Shown here: positions 33,608-42,392 of the stretch, in pieces
Position numbering within the stretch: position 1 is the stretch's first letter
How the letters are laid out: the number at the start of each line of letters is the position of its first letter
From: Brevibacterium permense
GTDB taxonomy: Bacteria; Actinomycetota; Actinomycetes; Actinomycetales; Brevibacteriaceae
NCBI RefSeq assembly: GCF_025506275.1
Contig: NZ_QYCP01000077.1
Coordinates: 1 to 64,000, forward strand
DNA length: 64,000 bases
Reading direction: 5' to 3'
Position numbers and translations under genes: made by a program
The notes under the pieces: model-generated
Told to the model about the DNA's origin: nothing
Database searches by the model: none
Seen by the model: the letters and a program-made list of their open reading frames with translations, nothing else

Positions 33608-34459
33608 TCACTCCGTGACGGTGACGTCCTGCCGCTGCCGGCCGAGGCCCTCGAGCTCGATCTCGACGACATCACCGTCGGTCAGATAGGGGAACTGGCC
33701 CGACAATGCCACGCCCTGAGGCGTACCGGTGAGGATGACGTCACCCGGCTCGAAGGCCATTGCCTGGCTGAGCTGGAAGATGATCTCACCGACGGAGAAG
33801 ATGAGGTCACTCGTCGACGAATCCTGTCGAGCTTCGCCATTGACCCAACTGCGCAGCCGCAGATCACGGGGGTCCACCTCAGCGGCGGGACGGATCCATG
33901 GGCCGAGCGGGGTGAACCCCGGCAGGTTCTTCCCCTTCGACCACTGTCCCCCTGACTCCTGGATCTGCAGGCGACGTTCGGACAGATCGTTGCCGAGCAC
34001 GTACCCGGCGACGCTGTTGAGCCCGTCCTCCGCCGAGGCGGCCCTGAAGGTCCGTGTACCGATGACCACTCCGAGTTCGACTTCCCAATCGGCCTTCGTC
34101 GCATACGGCGGCAGTTCGACCGGGTCGTTGGGACCGGCGATGGTCGAGGGCATCTTGAAGAAGATGACTGGCCGCTCGGGAGGTTCGGCTCCGGCCTCGC
34201 GAGCATGCGCGGCATAGTTCATGCCCACGCACACGATGGCAGAAGGTCTGGTCAGCGGAGCGCCGATGCGCATCTCATCAGCACCGTCGAGCGGCTTGAG
34301 TTCCCCAGCGTCAAGCGCATTTCGGACGCGTTCGACGCCGTCGACGGCGAAGAATTCCGGGTCGATGTCATCGGTCAGCGGGCGGAGGTCGAAGCAGACT
34401 CCGTCGTGGCGGACTACCGGAATCTCGTGTCCGATCGGTCCCAGTCGCAGCAGTTCCAT
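33608..34459 (-). CDS. Fumarylacetoacetate hydrolase-family protein
   Basis: A 283-residue FAH-fold enzyme. CVGMNYAAHAREAG and PVIFFKMPSTIAGPNDPVELP are the catalytic His region. Metal ligands lie in DWEVELGVVIG and GNDLSERRLQ, and ILTGTPQGV is near the end. Relatives hydrolyse or decarboxylate 2-oxo/enol acids such as acylpyruvates, 2-hydroxyhepta-2,4-dienedioate or ureidoglycolate analogues; the substrate cannot be assigned. The region near residue 142 (RTFRAASAEDG) contains one copy of the recurrent 12-mer (34032-34043). It stands alone between a terminator and a 132-bp gap. Confidence 0.83.
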   Translation of the reverse strand: MELLRLGPIGHEIPVVRHDGVCFDLRPLTDDIDPEFFAVDGVERVRNALDAGELKPLDGADEMRIGAPLTRPSAIVCVGMNYAAHAREAGAEPPERPVIFFKMPSTIAGPNDPVELPPYATKADWEVELGVVIGTRTFRAASAEDGLNSVAGYVLGNDLSERRLQIQESGGQWSKGKNLPGFTPLGPWIRPAAEVDPRDLRLRSWVNGEARQDSSTSDLIFSVGEIIFQLSQAMAFEPGDVILTGTPQGVALSGQFPYLTDGDVVEIELEGLGRQRQDVTVTE

Positions 34460-34591
34460 GCGGTTCCTCTCTACTAGCTCCAGGCCACGTCGTTGTGACC
34501 TGTCGTCAGGCTAGCGAGACTGCCTGCGCCAATTTGGAACTGTTCAAGTATTGGACAGCCGAAGCGTCAACTCCTCCGCCGAGTCCTGCCG

Positions 34592-35509
34592 TCACACGGT
34601 CTGCTGGCGGATGTAGTCGGCTTTCGCACGACGGGGCACGACAACAACCGGCACCGGAGAGTTCTGCAGGATCCGCATCGCATGGCTGCCCAGGGACACC
34701 CGCTTGAGCGCACCCAACCCTGAGGACCCGAGCATCATCACCTCCGGGTGCTCCCACTCGACCGCACCGAGGGCAGCGGCCCAATCGGCCCCCGTTCCCA
34801 CGACGACGTCCGTCTCACCAGGCTTGATGTGCAGCTGGTCGATCGAGCACAGGATTCTGTCCGTGTCACGCTGGACGACCTTCGTCCACTCGTCGACGAC
34901 GCTCGACTCCATGTCGAAGGGGACGTTCGCAGACGCGACCACTCGCGAACGCGGGGCGAATGAGGCGATGCGGAACGGCACGTGCGACTCCGCCGAGACC
35001 ATCGCCGCGCCGAGGATGAGATCCGCCGAGGTGGACGAACCCGAATACGCGGCCGTGATCCTTTTCAGCTGCGCCCTCTTGGGCGCTTCGAATCCGGCCG
35101 GGGCCAGAGCCACCGGCAGCCGTGCGCTGTGCAGCAGGCCGTTCGACACCGACCCGAGTGCGATCCTGCCGGGCTTCCCTTCCGACGACGGTCCGACGAC
35201 AAGGCGATAGGCATCGGTCTTCTCACACATCTCGAGCAGTCCGCGCCGTGACGACCGAGAGGAGTGGAGGACGCATTCGGACTCGATATCGCTGGGAATG
35301 AGCGCACGCGCTTCGTCGAGGGCCGCCTCGGCGACGGTGCGGAATCTCTTCTCGTACTGGCTCTCGAAGTGCACGGGAGCCAGAGGGAACGCGGCGGAGT
35401 CGACGGCCGTCGCGACGATCCGGCGCCGATAAGTGCGGGCGAGGACGATGCCCAGTTCGACGGCGGCTCGGTTGTCCTGGCCTGGGGCAAGACCGACGAC
35501 GATGCTCAT
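34592..35509 (-). CDS. Universal stress protein, tandem UspA domains
   Basis: A 305-residue protein with two UspA-like domains. The first spans about 1-145 (SIVVGLAPGQDNRAAVELG, then LVVGPSSEGKPGRIALGSVSNGLL). The second spans about 155-300 and ends VMMLGSSGLGALKRVSLGSHAMRILQNSPVPVVVVP; both carry the G-x9-G(S/T)-type nucleotide-binding loop. Its ATG overlaps the stop of the amino-acid permease gene (ATGA), a pairing seen often in actinobacteria where the USP may regulate the transporter. Confidence 0.87.
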   Translation of the reverse strand: MSIVVGLAPGQDNRAAVELGIVLARTYRRRIVATAVDSAAFPLAPVHFESQYEKRFRTVAEAALDEARALIPSDIESECVLHSSRSSRRGLLEMCEKTDAYRLVVGPSSEGKPGRIALGSVSNGLLHSARLPVALAPAGFEAPKRAQLKRITAAYSGSSTSADLILGAAMVSAESHVPFRIASFAPRSRVVASANVPFDMESSVVDEWTKVVQRDTDRILCSIDQLHIKPGETDVVVGTGADWAAALGAVEWEHPEVMMLGSSGLGALKRVSLGSHAMRILQNSPVPVVVVPRRAKADYIRQQTV

Positions 35510-36966
35510 TTGGCTCCTCCTGTGGAGTCCGTTCCGGGGGATTCGGAATTGGTGGGTCCCGCCTCGGCGAGCTGCTTGCCGAGGACAGAGGACTTGCGGC
35601 CGAAGATGAAGTACAGGCCCAGGATAAAGGCGGTCCAGATGACGAAGACGACGATCGTGATGATCTGCAGACTCGAGATGATCCAGAAGCAGCCGATGAT
35701 CGAGAGCACCGGCAGGACGGGATAGAACGGGACCTTGAAGCCGCGTTCGAGGTTCGGTTCGCGCACGCGCAGGATGATCACGGCCAGGGAGACCACGACG
35801 AAGGCGACGAGGGTGCCGATCGAGGTCATCTCGGCGAGGAAGTTCAGCGGGATGAACCCGGCGAGGATCGCGATGACGACGGTGACGACGATTGTGCCCT
35901 TGACCGGGGTGAGTGTGCGGGGATTGACCTCGCGGAAGAGCTTGGGCATCATTCCGTCGCCGGCCATCGTGAACAGGATCCGGGACTGGCCGTAGATGGA
36001 GACCAGGGTGACCGAGAAGATCGAGATCACCGCGCCGGCGGCCACGACCGTGCCGGGCCACTGTGAGCCGACGATGTTCTCGAGGATGGCGGACAGGCCG
36101 GCGGTCTGCCCGTCGAATTTCTCCCACGGCTGGGCCGACAATGCGGCGACGGCGACGAGGACGTAGACGGAGGTGACGATGATGAGGGCTGCAATGAGAG
36201 CTCGGGGCATCGTCTTCTTCGGGTTCTTCGTCTCATCGCCGGCCGTGGCGACGGCGTCCATGCCGACGTAGCTGAAGAAGATCAGACCCGATCCGGCGAC
36301 GACTCCGGAGATGCCGAAGGGTGCGAAGTCGGAGAAGTTGTCGGTGTTCCAGCCGGTGATGCCGACGCAGATGAAGAAGATGAGCACGCCGACCTTGAGG
36401 CAGACCATGATCGCGTTGACGACGATGGATTCGCCGGTGCCGCGGACCAGCAGGAAGCAGCACATCGCCAGCAGCAGGATGGCCGGGAGGTTGACGATTC
36501 CGCCCTCTTCCGGTGCATAGGCCAGGGCGTGAGGGATCTCGAATCCGAAGAGGTTGAATAGCAGCTGGTTGACGTACTGCGACCAGCCGACCGCGACGGC
36601 CGCACCCGCGACGCCGTATTCGAGGAGCAGACACGCGGCCACACCCATCGCCGGAAGTTCGCCGAGAGTCGCGTACGCGTAGGAGTAGGAGGAACCGGAT
36701 ACGGGGACGGAGCCGGCGAGTTCGGCGTAGCAGATGACCGCCAGCCCCGCGACGGCACCGGCGATGACGAATGACAAGATCACGGCGGGTCCTGCTACCG
36801 GAACGGATTCGGAGAGGATGAAGAAGATTCCGGTGCCGATGGTCGAACCGACGCCGACCATCGTCAGCGAGAACAGCCCGATCGTGCGTTTGAGATCGGT
36901 CTCGACGTCTTCCTTCTGCCGCGGAACCGGTTTGATCCGGAACAGCTGCTGTCGCAGTGTGGGCAT
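35506..36966 (-). CDS. APC-family amino acid permease
   Basis: A 486-residue APC permease with about 12 membrane segments. Segment 1 carries the substrate-binding GVGSTIGTGIFFILSE, and segment 6 has FFSYVGMDAVATAGDETKNPKKTMPRAL, the signature loop of cationic amino-acid transporters. The pattern LKRTIGLFSLTMVGVGSTIG fits the CAT (basic amino acid) branch, but the substrate remains a guess. The ATG at 36966 has GGAGAAG upstream. It is coupled to the universal stress gene. Confidence 0.87.
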   Translation of the reverse strand: MPTLRQQLFRIKPVPRQKEDVETDLKRTIGLFSLTMVGVGSTIGTGIFFILSESVPVAGPAVILSFVIAGAVAGLAVICYAELAGSVPVSGSSYSYAYATLGELPAMGVAACLLLEYGVAGAAVAVGWSQYVNQLLFNLFGFEIPHALAYAPEEGGIVNLPAILLLAMCCFLLVRGTGESIVVNAIMVCLKVGVLIFFICVGITGWNTDNFSDFAPFGISGVVAGSGLIFFSYVGMDAVATAGDETKNPKKTMPRALIAALIIVTSVYVLVAVAALSAQPWEKFDGQTAGLSAILENIVGSQWPGTVVAAGAVISIFSVTLVSIYGQSRILFTMAGDGMMPKLFREVNPRTLTPVKGTIVVTVVIAILAGFIPLNFLAEMTSIGTLVAFVVVSLAVIILRVREPNLERGFKVPFYPVLPVLSIIGCFWIISSLQIITIVVFVIWTAFILGLYFIFGRKSSVLGKQLAEAGPTNSESPGTDSTGGAK

Positions 36967-37196
36967 GTTCTTCTCCAGACTTCGTCGTCTTACTGACCTG
37001 TCGACGAAAGCCCGAATTCGCATCTCTTCGACGCGTTTCCTGGTCCGCCGCTACTGAGACCATACGACAGACAGCTCCGCAATCATCATTCAGGACTGGA
37101 ATTCTTCCCTGCGAAATCCGTCGCCTCTCGCCGAGGCGGCCCGGCACTTGCAATCATCTCCGCAGGTGAAAGCGATGAAGTGAGACAACCGAATCT

Positions 37197-37220
37197 TTAT
37201 TCAACAAATGGGTTGAATAA
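37197..37220. promoter_or_regulatory. ArsR operator 1 overlapping the -35 box
   Basis: TTATTCAAC-AAATGG-GTTGAATAA is a 24-bp inverted repeat with perfect 9-bp arms. It overlaps the -35 TTGAAT (37213-37218) of the downstream ArsR/SRPBCC genes. A second, shorter copy lies 45 bp further on, so a dimeric ArsR repressor could bind both and block transcription. Confidence 0.7.
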
Positions 37221-37241
37221 AGATCTCGATCGCAGTATCAT
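37213..37241 (+). promoter_or_regulatory. Promoter of the ArsR/SRPBCC pair
   Basis: TTGAAT (37213-37218) and TATCAT (37236-37241) are separated by 17 bp, a near-consensus sigma70-type promoter in an AT-rich island. It lies between two ArsR-type operators and ends about 50 bp before the ArsR GTG start. Confidence 0.6.
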
Positions 37242-37245
37242 ATTA

Positions 37246-37261
37246 TCAACCAATTGGTTGA
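37246..37261. promoter_or_regulatory. ArsR operator 2 over the transcription start region
   Basis: TCAACCAATTGGTTGA is a perfect 16-bp palindrome of the form TCAAC-N6-GTTGA, sharing half-sites with operator 1. It lies just after the -10 box. Confidence 0.7.
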
Positions 37262-37290
37262 ATACGGGATTCGAAACGCAGGAGGCTGCA

Positions 37291-37701
37291 GTGACCGATC
37301 AGCTGTCCAAGGTCTTCGCCGCCCTGGCGGACCCGACCCGTCGGGACATGGTGGCCCGCCTCAGCGTCGCGGACTCAACGGTGAACGAACTCGCCGAGCC
37401 CTACGACGTCAGCCTGCAGGCCGTATCGAAACATCTCAAGGTGCTCGAGGACTCCGGACTGGTCTCCCGCACCCGTGATGCCCAGCGCAGACCAGTCCAC
37501 CTCGAAAACAATGTGTTCGATCTGATGACGAAATGGATCGAGAGGTACAGACAACAGGCGGAGGAACGCTACCAACGCCTCGACGCAGTCCTCGAAGCGA
37601 TGAACGCGGACGAGGACGCGAACGGTTCGGACTTGGGCGCCGCCTCGGCGACGGGATCCGAAGACACATCAACCGACAGAAGATCACGCAAGGGAGCATG
37701 A
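37291..37701 (+). CDS. ArsR-family transcriptional repressor
   Basis: A 136-residue winged-helix protein: KVFAALADPTRRDMVARLS, TVNELAEPYDVSLQAVSKHLKVLEDSGLV as helix-turn-helix and wing residues RTRDAQRRPVHLENN. It lacks the cysteine pairs of metal-sensing ArsR proteins, and belongs to the ArsR group paired with SRPBCC proteins. The GTG at 37291 has AGGAGG six bases upstream. A disordered Asp/Ser/Ala-rich tail of about 30 residues ends the protein. The SRPBCC gene follows after one base, and two operators upstream point to autoregulation. Confidence 0.87.
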   Translation: MTDQLSKVFAALADPTRRDMVARLSVADSTVNELAEPYDVSLQAVSKHLKVLEDSGLVSRTRDAQRRPVHLENNVFDLMTKWIERYRQQAEERYQRLDAVLEAMNADEDANGSDLGAASATGSEDTSTDRRSRKGA

Positions 37702-37702
37702 C

Positions 37703-38203
37703 ATGACCACCACAACAGACACCACCGCCGATTATTCGACCCTCAGGCTCGACGTCCCCGAGGGCGTGCAGACCGTGTCGATCACCCGCGATTTCACCGC
37801 CACACCGGACAAGGTGTTCCGGGCCCATGTCGACCCCGAACTGTTCGTCAAGTGGTGCGGTCCGGACTCGATCACGAACACGATCCGCGAATGGAATGCG
37901 ACGACAGGCGGGAACTGGAGCTATGTCTCGACCGACGATCGCGGCGAGTACGGATTCTTCGGTTCGTTCCACGAGGTGCGGGAGAACGAGCGCATCGTCC
38001 AGACCTTCACCTTCGAGGGATTCCCGGACGCGGTCAACCTCGAGATCCTCACGCTCACCGATCTCGGTGACGGGCGGACCAGACTGACCTCGACCTCGGT
38101 CTTCGATTCGCTCGAGTCCCGCGACGGCATGGTCGCCTCGGGCATGGAGCACGGCATCGTCGAGGGCTACAACAAACTCGACCGCCTCCTCACCCACCCC
38201 TAA
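37703..38203 (+). CDS. SRPBCC/AHSA1-family protein paired with ArsR
   Basis: A 166-residue START-like protein: SITRDFTATPDKVFRAHVDPELFVKWCGP, GGNWSYVSTDDRGEYGFFGSFHEV and VETLTLTDLGDGRT-like strands, ending in a long helix with GMEHGIVEGYNKLDRLL. In this arrangement the SRPBCC protein is the usual target of the preceding ArsR repressor. Its TAA stop lies four bases before a 56-bp palindromic repeat and belongs to that repeat's conserved flank. The ligand is unknown. Confidence 0.82.
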   Translation: MTTTTDTTADYSTLRLDVPEGVQTVSITRDFTATPDKVFRAHVDPELFVKWCGPDSITNTIREWNATTGGNWSYVSTDDRGEYGFFGSFHEVRENERIVQTFTFEGFPDAVNLEILTLTDLGDGRTRLTSTSVFDSLESRDGMVASGMEHGIVEGYNKLDRLLTHP

Positions 38204-38206
38204 TTG

Positions 38207-38262
38207 CTACCTGACGGCGGCTCAGCAACCTGGCGCCAGGTTGCTGAGCCGCCGTCAGGTAG
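38207..38262. repeat. 56-bp palindromic repeat, copy 3 (perfect)
   Basis: A perfect 56-bp palindrome: arm CTACCTGACGGCGGCTCAGC... and its exact complement meet without a loop. It separates the convergent SRPBCC and GntR genes. The GntR stop TGA (38255-38257) is inside the right arm and the SRPBCC TAA (38201-38203) is in the left flank. A bidirectional terminator role is likely. Confidence 0.95.
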
Positions 38263-38965
38263 TCCTGGGACGGTCGGTGTCGGACATCATGGCGAAGTAG
38301 GAGTCTCGACTGCGGCGGACATGCCGGGCCATCACTTCGGCTGCCTTCGCCTCCTGGCCGGCATCGATGGCCGCGATGATCTCGCGGTGTTCGGGCCAAG
38401 CCTGGGGTCCGCGACGAGTGACGTTGAGCGAGTACAGCCACTCGATCTTGCCGGAGATCTGACGCAGCAGGCTGATGAACGACAAGCTCCCGCTGAGTTC
38501 GGCGACCGCGAAATGGAAGCGCATGTTGAGCACTGCGAGGTCTTCGAAGCGCTCCTGCCCAATGACGATGTCCCCGGCATCGAGGATTTCGCTGATCTCC
38601 TTGCGCAGCTCTCGCCACTTAGCGTCCGGAGTATCACTGGCATTGAGCTCAGCCGCACGCTTGGCAGCGCGTTTCGCAGTCGCCGACTCGAGCACGATGC
38701 GGATCTCGAAGAGGTCTTCGGCATCCTCGACGGGTGAAGGCGCGACGATCGAGCCGCTGTACTTCCGTGATTCGACCAGCCCCTCGGCCTCCAGCGACCG
38801 CAGGGCTTCGCGGATCGGAATGCGGGAGACCTCGTACTGCTCGGCCAGCGCGACTTCCCGCAACTTGGTGCCGGGAGCATGGACTCCAGCGATGATGTCG
38901 GCCCGGATCCGTGCACCGACGTCCCCGCTGCTCGAGGGGGCTGCGGGCGGGGCAGGCTCAGACAT
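38255..38965 (-). CDS. GntR/FadR-family (FCD domain) transcriptional regulator
   Basis: A 236-residue regulator: GARIRADIIAGVHAPGTKLREVALAEQYEVSRIPIREALRSLEAEGLV is the winged helix, followed by an all-helical FCD ligand domain with EIRIVLESATAKRAAKRA and metal/ligand-type histidines in NMRFHFAVAELS and HREIIAAI. It is the last gene of the peptide transporter operon, overlapping the ATPase gene by 8 bp, and probably controls it through TTG(C/T)ATACAA boxes at 45909-45948. The last two Thr codons and the TGA stop lie inside the palindromic repeat. Confidence 0.87.
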   Translation of the reverse strand: MSEPAPPAAPSSSGDVGARIRADIIAGVHAPGTKLREVALAEQYEVSRIPIREALRSLEAEGLVESRKYSGSIVAPSPVEDAEDLFEIRIVLESATAKRAAKRAAELNASDTPDAKWRELRKEISEILDAGDIVIGQERFEDLAVLNMRFHFAVAELSGSLSFISLLRQISGKIEWLYSLNVTRRGPQAWPEHREIIAAIDAGQEAKAAEVMARHVRRSRDSYFAMMSDTDRPRTT

Positions 38966-40580
38966 TGAGGAGACCGGAACCGGGCACGGCCGCCAAGAGC
39001 TTCTGGGTGTAGTCGGCTGTCGGGTGGTCGATGACGTCCCTGGTCGCGCCGGCCTCGACGATCTCTCCGCTCTTCATCACTACAACATCGTCGGCCAAGT
39101 TCGCCACGACTGCAAGATCGTGGGTGATGAACAGGCAGCTCACGCCCAGATCGGACTGCAGGTTCCGCAGCAGGGCGAGTATCTGCTCCTGGACGAGAAC
39201 ATCAAGCGCAGAGACGGCTTCGTCGCAGATGAGGAGCTCAGGCTCACTGATGAGGGCCCGAGCGATCGCAATCCTCTGTCGCTGCCCACCGGAGAGATCG
39301 GCAGGGCGGCGGTCGCTCATCGACGTGGGCATCGCCACATGGTCGAGTACCTCGGCGACCTTCTTCGTCCGTTCGGCGCGGGTGCCGATCTTGAAGACGT
39401 CGAGCGGTTCGCGGACGATCCGCTCGATGCTCCACATCGGATTGAGTGACGAGTAGGGGTCCTGGAACACGGGCTGGCTGAAGCGCCGCAGGGTGCTGCG
39501 TTCCGACCTCGAGGTCGCATCGACGTTGCGTCCGCCCGCGAGAACCGTGCCGCTGGTCGCCTTCTCCAGCCCGAGGACGATCTTCGCGATCGTCGACTTG
39601 CCCGATCCGGACTCACCGATGATCGCGGTCGTCTTCCCTCGCTCGGCGGTCAGGCTGACTCCCTTGAGAGCATGGACCTCCCGGCCCCGCCCACGCAGCC
39701 GGTACACCTTGTGGAGGTCGTCGATCTCTAGCACATTCGCCGGGGCGGTCGCGGCGTCGAACTCGCCCGCTCGGTCGGACTCTTGATCTCGATTGCGGTC
39801 GACGACGATGCTCGGCGCAGCCTTGACCAGCGCCTGTGTGTATTCGTCCTGCGGATCGCCGAGCACGTGCTCGGGCTCCCCGCGCTCGACGACGCGTCCC
39901 TCGTTCATCACGAGGACGGTGTCAGTCCTCTCCCCTGCCACCCCGAGGTCGTGGGTGACGAACAGCAGAGACGTGCCGCGTTCGGTCACGAGATCCTGGA
40001 GATGGTCGAGAATCTGCTTCTGGACCGTGACGTCAAGGGCAGACGTCGGTTCGTCGGCGATGATGAGGTCGGGATCGCCTGAGAGAGCGATGGCGATGAG
40101 CACGCGTTGCCGCATCCCGCCGGAGAACTCGTGCGGATAGGACCGCCGCCGCGTCTCCGCCTCGGGGATGCCCGCCTCGGTCATCAGCCGCACTACGGTT
40201 CGGTTCACTTCGCGGGTATCCGACATTCCGTAGGTGCGCAGTGCGTCGGCGATCTGATCGCCCACACGCATGCTCGGATTGAGGCTGGCCATCGGATCCT
40301 GCGGCACGAGCGCGATCGACCGGCCGCGCAGGGTCTGCAGGCGAGCACGATCGGCATCGACGAGTTCTTCTCCGCGATAGCGCACCGATCCCGCGCTGAC
40401 TCTGCCGGAACCCGGCAGCAGACCGAGGATCGCGCCGATGGTCGTCGACTTCCCCGAACCGGACTGTCCGACGAGGGCCAGCCTCTCCCCCGGGGCAAGC
40501 GCGAAGTTCACATCGTGGAGGACAGGAGCCCCGTAGGAGACTTCGAGGCCGGAGACCTCGAGTACGAATTCCTCGCTCAT
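38958..40580 (-). CDS. Peptide-type ABC transporter, fused double ATPase (GsiA/DppD-DppF type)
   Basis: A 540-residue protein with two ABC ATPase domains. Domain 1 (about 5-250) has Walker A GQSGSGKST, signature FSGGMRQR and Walker B LIIADEP. Domain 2 (about 290-535) has GESGSGKST, LSGGQRQR and LLICDEA. Such fused DppD/DppF ATPases occur in glutathione (GsiA) and other peptide/nickel importers. The ATG at 40580 lies five bases after the gamma-glutamyltransferase stop, with AAGGTGAG upstream. It drives the permease pair encoded at 42393-44260. Confidence 0.9.
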   Translation of the reverse strand: MSEEFVLEVSGLEVSYGAPVLHDVNFALAPGERLALVGQSGSGKSTTIGAILGLLPGSGRVSAGSVRYRGEELVDADRARLQTLRGRSIALVPQDPMASLNPSMRVGDQIADALRTYGMSDTREVNRTVVRLMTEAGIPEAETRRRSYPHEFSGGMRQRVLIAIALSGDPDLIIADEPTSALDVTVQKQILDHLQDLVTERGTSLLFVTHDLGVAGERTDTVLVMNEGRVVERGEPEHVLGDPQDEYTQALVKAAPSIVVDRNRDQESDRAGEFDAATAPANVLEIDDLHKVYRLRGRGREVHALKGVSLTAERGKTTAIIGESGSGKSTIAKIVLGLEKATSGTVLAGGRNVDATSRSERSTLRRFSQPVFQDPYSSLNPMWSIERIVREPLDVFKIGTRAERTKKVAEVLDHVAMPTSMSDRRPADLSGGQRQRIAIARALISEPELLICDEAVSALDVLVQEQILALLRNLQSDLGVSCLFITHDLAVVANLADDVVVMKSGEIVEAGATRDVIDHPTADYTQKLLAAVPGSGLLNV

Positions 40581-40585
40581 CGTTC

Positions 40586-42391
40586 TCACCTTCCTGCCGC
40601 GTACCCTTGGGCACCGCGGGGATTCGCTCCGGCCGTCAGCCGTCCGGTGTCTGGATCCCGGGTGACACACGAGAGTCGACCGAGGTCCCAGGATCCGGCC
40701 CGAGTCACCGCGTGCCCCCGGGCGATGAGTCCGTCGATGACACCGTCGCCGAGGCGGTCCTCGACCACTGCTCCACCGGGCACCCAGGTGCGTGGCCAGA
40801 ACGATCCCGCCAGGGCTGTCGTATGCAGCGCCGGAGCATCGATGGCCTGCTGAGCGGTGTAGCCGCCGACGAGGAGGCGGAGGATGAGCAACAGCTGCCA
40901 CTGCTCCTGCTGGTCACCGCCAGGCGACCCGAGGGCGATGACGGGCTCGCCGTCCTTCGAAATCAGCGTCGGCGTGAGAGTAGTCCGTGGTCGCTTACCC
41001 GGGGTCAGCGCAGACGGTGAGGTCTCATCGAGCCACATCATCTGCAGCCGTGTGCCGAGGCAGAACCCGAGCTCCGGCACCGTAGGCGAGGACTGCAACC
41101 ACCCTCCCGACGGTGTTGCCGAGATGATGTTGCCCCATCGGTCGACGACGTCGATGTGGCAGGTGTCGCCGTTGTTCGTGCCGTTCTTCTGGACTGTCGG
41201 CTCGCCGATCCCGGCCTTGATGAGCTCATCCTTGTCCGCTCCTTCGGGCACGAGCGGCGGCCGGAAGGCGGGCTCGCTGCCGTCACGCCCGGTGCCTGGT
41301 CGGAAGTCGTGCGAGGCGTTGTCGGTGATGAGCGCACGGCGGCTCGCGGCATAGTCGTCGCTGAGCAGCCAGTCGAGGTCGACGTCTCCGTCACCGTAGT
41401 AGGTGTCGCGGTCCGCCATGGCGAGTTTGAGTGCTTCGAGGATCGTGTGTGCGCCGATTTCGCTCGAGGGATCAAGCCGTTCGTCGTCGAATCCCTCGAG
41501 GATCTTCAGACTCTGCAGCAGCGCCGGCCCCTGCCCCCAGGCACCGATCTTCGCGATCTGGTATCCGCGGAAGTCGATGGTCACCGGGTCATCGAAGTGG
41601 GCATTGAAGCCCGCCATATCGTCAGCAGTCATGACTCCGGCGTGGTCACTCCCGGTCGCATGCCTATGCGGGGTGGCGATGAAGCGGGCGATCGCCTCCG
41701 CGACGAATCCGGACTTCCACACCTGCCGCGCGGCCTGGATGCGGGCCTCGCGGGACTCGGCACCGTCTCCGGCGGCGATGAGTCGACGCAGGACCTCGGC
41801 GTAGGGACGATTGAACACGAGGTCTCCGGCCCGAGGAATCTCTCCCTCAGGCATCCACTGCTCCGCCGAGCTCGGCCAGTGGTCGGTGAAGAGCTCGCGG
41901 ACGCGCTCGATCGTCCCGACCACACGGTCGAGCACCGGGTGGCCATTTTCGGCATAGTCGATCGTGAAGTCGAGCACGTCGGCAAGTTCCCAGGTGCCGT
42001 GATGTTCAAGCAGGTTGAGCCAGGAGTCAACAGCGCCAGGGACGGCGGCGGCAAGCGCACCCGAACCGGGAACCATGTCGAGTTCTTCTCCGCGGTAGTG
42101 CTCGATCGTCGCTGCCGCGGGCGCCGGGCCCTGCCCCATCATCACCCGCGGATGTGCCGGGTCCTCAGCAGTCGCGAAGATGCCTGTCATGTCACCACCC
42201 GGGCCATTGAGGTGGGGCTCGACGACGTGCAGGAGGAACGCACCGGCGACCGCAGCATCGAAGGCATTGCCGCCGCGCTCGAGAACCGCCTGCGAAACTG
42301 CGGTGGCCAGCCAGTGCGTCGAGGCGGCCATCCCGAAGTGCCCTTCGAGCGTGGGGCGGGTGGTGAAGACGGCAGGTGGGGTGTACGACAC
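40586..42391 (-). CDS. ggt: Gamma-glutamyltransferase-family Ntn-hydrolase
   Basis: A 601-residue gamma-glutamyltranspeptidase. The large-subunit part includes GGNAFDAAVAGAFLLHVVEPHLNGPGGD. Thr410 in NNGDTCHIDVVDRWGN is the expected autoprocessing nucleophile at the subunit junction, and GSPGGDQQEQWQLLLILRLL follows. No signal peptide is present, so it should act in the cytoplasm on imported substrates. The start is GTG 42391, one base after the permease stop. Placement inside a transporter operon with a GsiA-like ATPase suggests that gamma-glutamyl compounds such as glutathione are imported and hydrolysed. E. coli has an analogous layout with a different Ntn-hydrolase (IaaA) next to gsiABCD. 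Other gamma-glutamyl amides are possible substrates. Confidence 0.87.
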   Translation of the reverse strand: MSYTPPAVFTTRPTLEGHFGMAASTHWLATAVSQAVLERGGNAFDAAVAGAFLLHVVEPHLNGPGGDMTGIFATAEDPAHPRVMMGQGPAPAAATIEHYRGEELDMVPGSGALAAAVPGAVDSWLNLLEHHGTWELADVLDFTIDYAENGHPVLDRVVGTIERVRELFTDHWPSSAEQWMPEGEIPRAGDLVFNRPYAEVLRRLIAAGDGAESREARIQAARQVWKSGFVAEAIARFIATPHRHATGSDHAGVMTADDMAGFNAHFDDPVTIDFRGYQIAKIGAWGQGPALLQSLKILEGFDDERLDPSSEIGAHTILEALKLAMADRDTYYGDGDVDLDWLLSDDYAASRRALITDNASHDFRPGTGRDGSEPAFRPPLVPEGADKDELIKAGIGEPTVQKNGTNNGDTCHIDVVDRWGNIISATPSGGWLQSSPTVPELGFCLGTRLQMMWLDETSPSALTPGKRPRTTLTPTLISKDGEPVIALGSPGGDQQEQWQLLLILRLLVGGYTAQQAIDAPALHTTALAGSFWPRTWVPGGAVVEDRLGDGVIDGLIARGHAVTRAGSWDLGRLSCVTRDPDTGRLTAGANPRGAQGYAAGR

Positions 42392-42392
42392 G

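Noticed and set aside
34533..34546. Near-palindrome TTGGAACTGTTCAA upstream of the FAH gene
   Set aside because: It is a single imperfect copy without a paired site or adjacent regulator, too weak to list as an operator.
35510..36127. N-terminal extension of the universal stress protein
   Set aside because: It runs through the permease gene in another frame; the ATGA overlap at 35506-35509 gives the true start.
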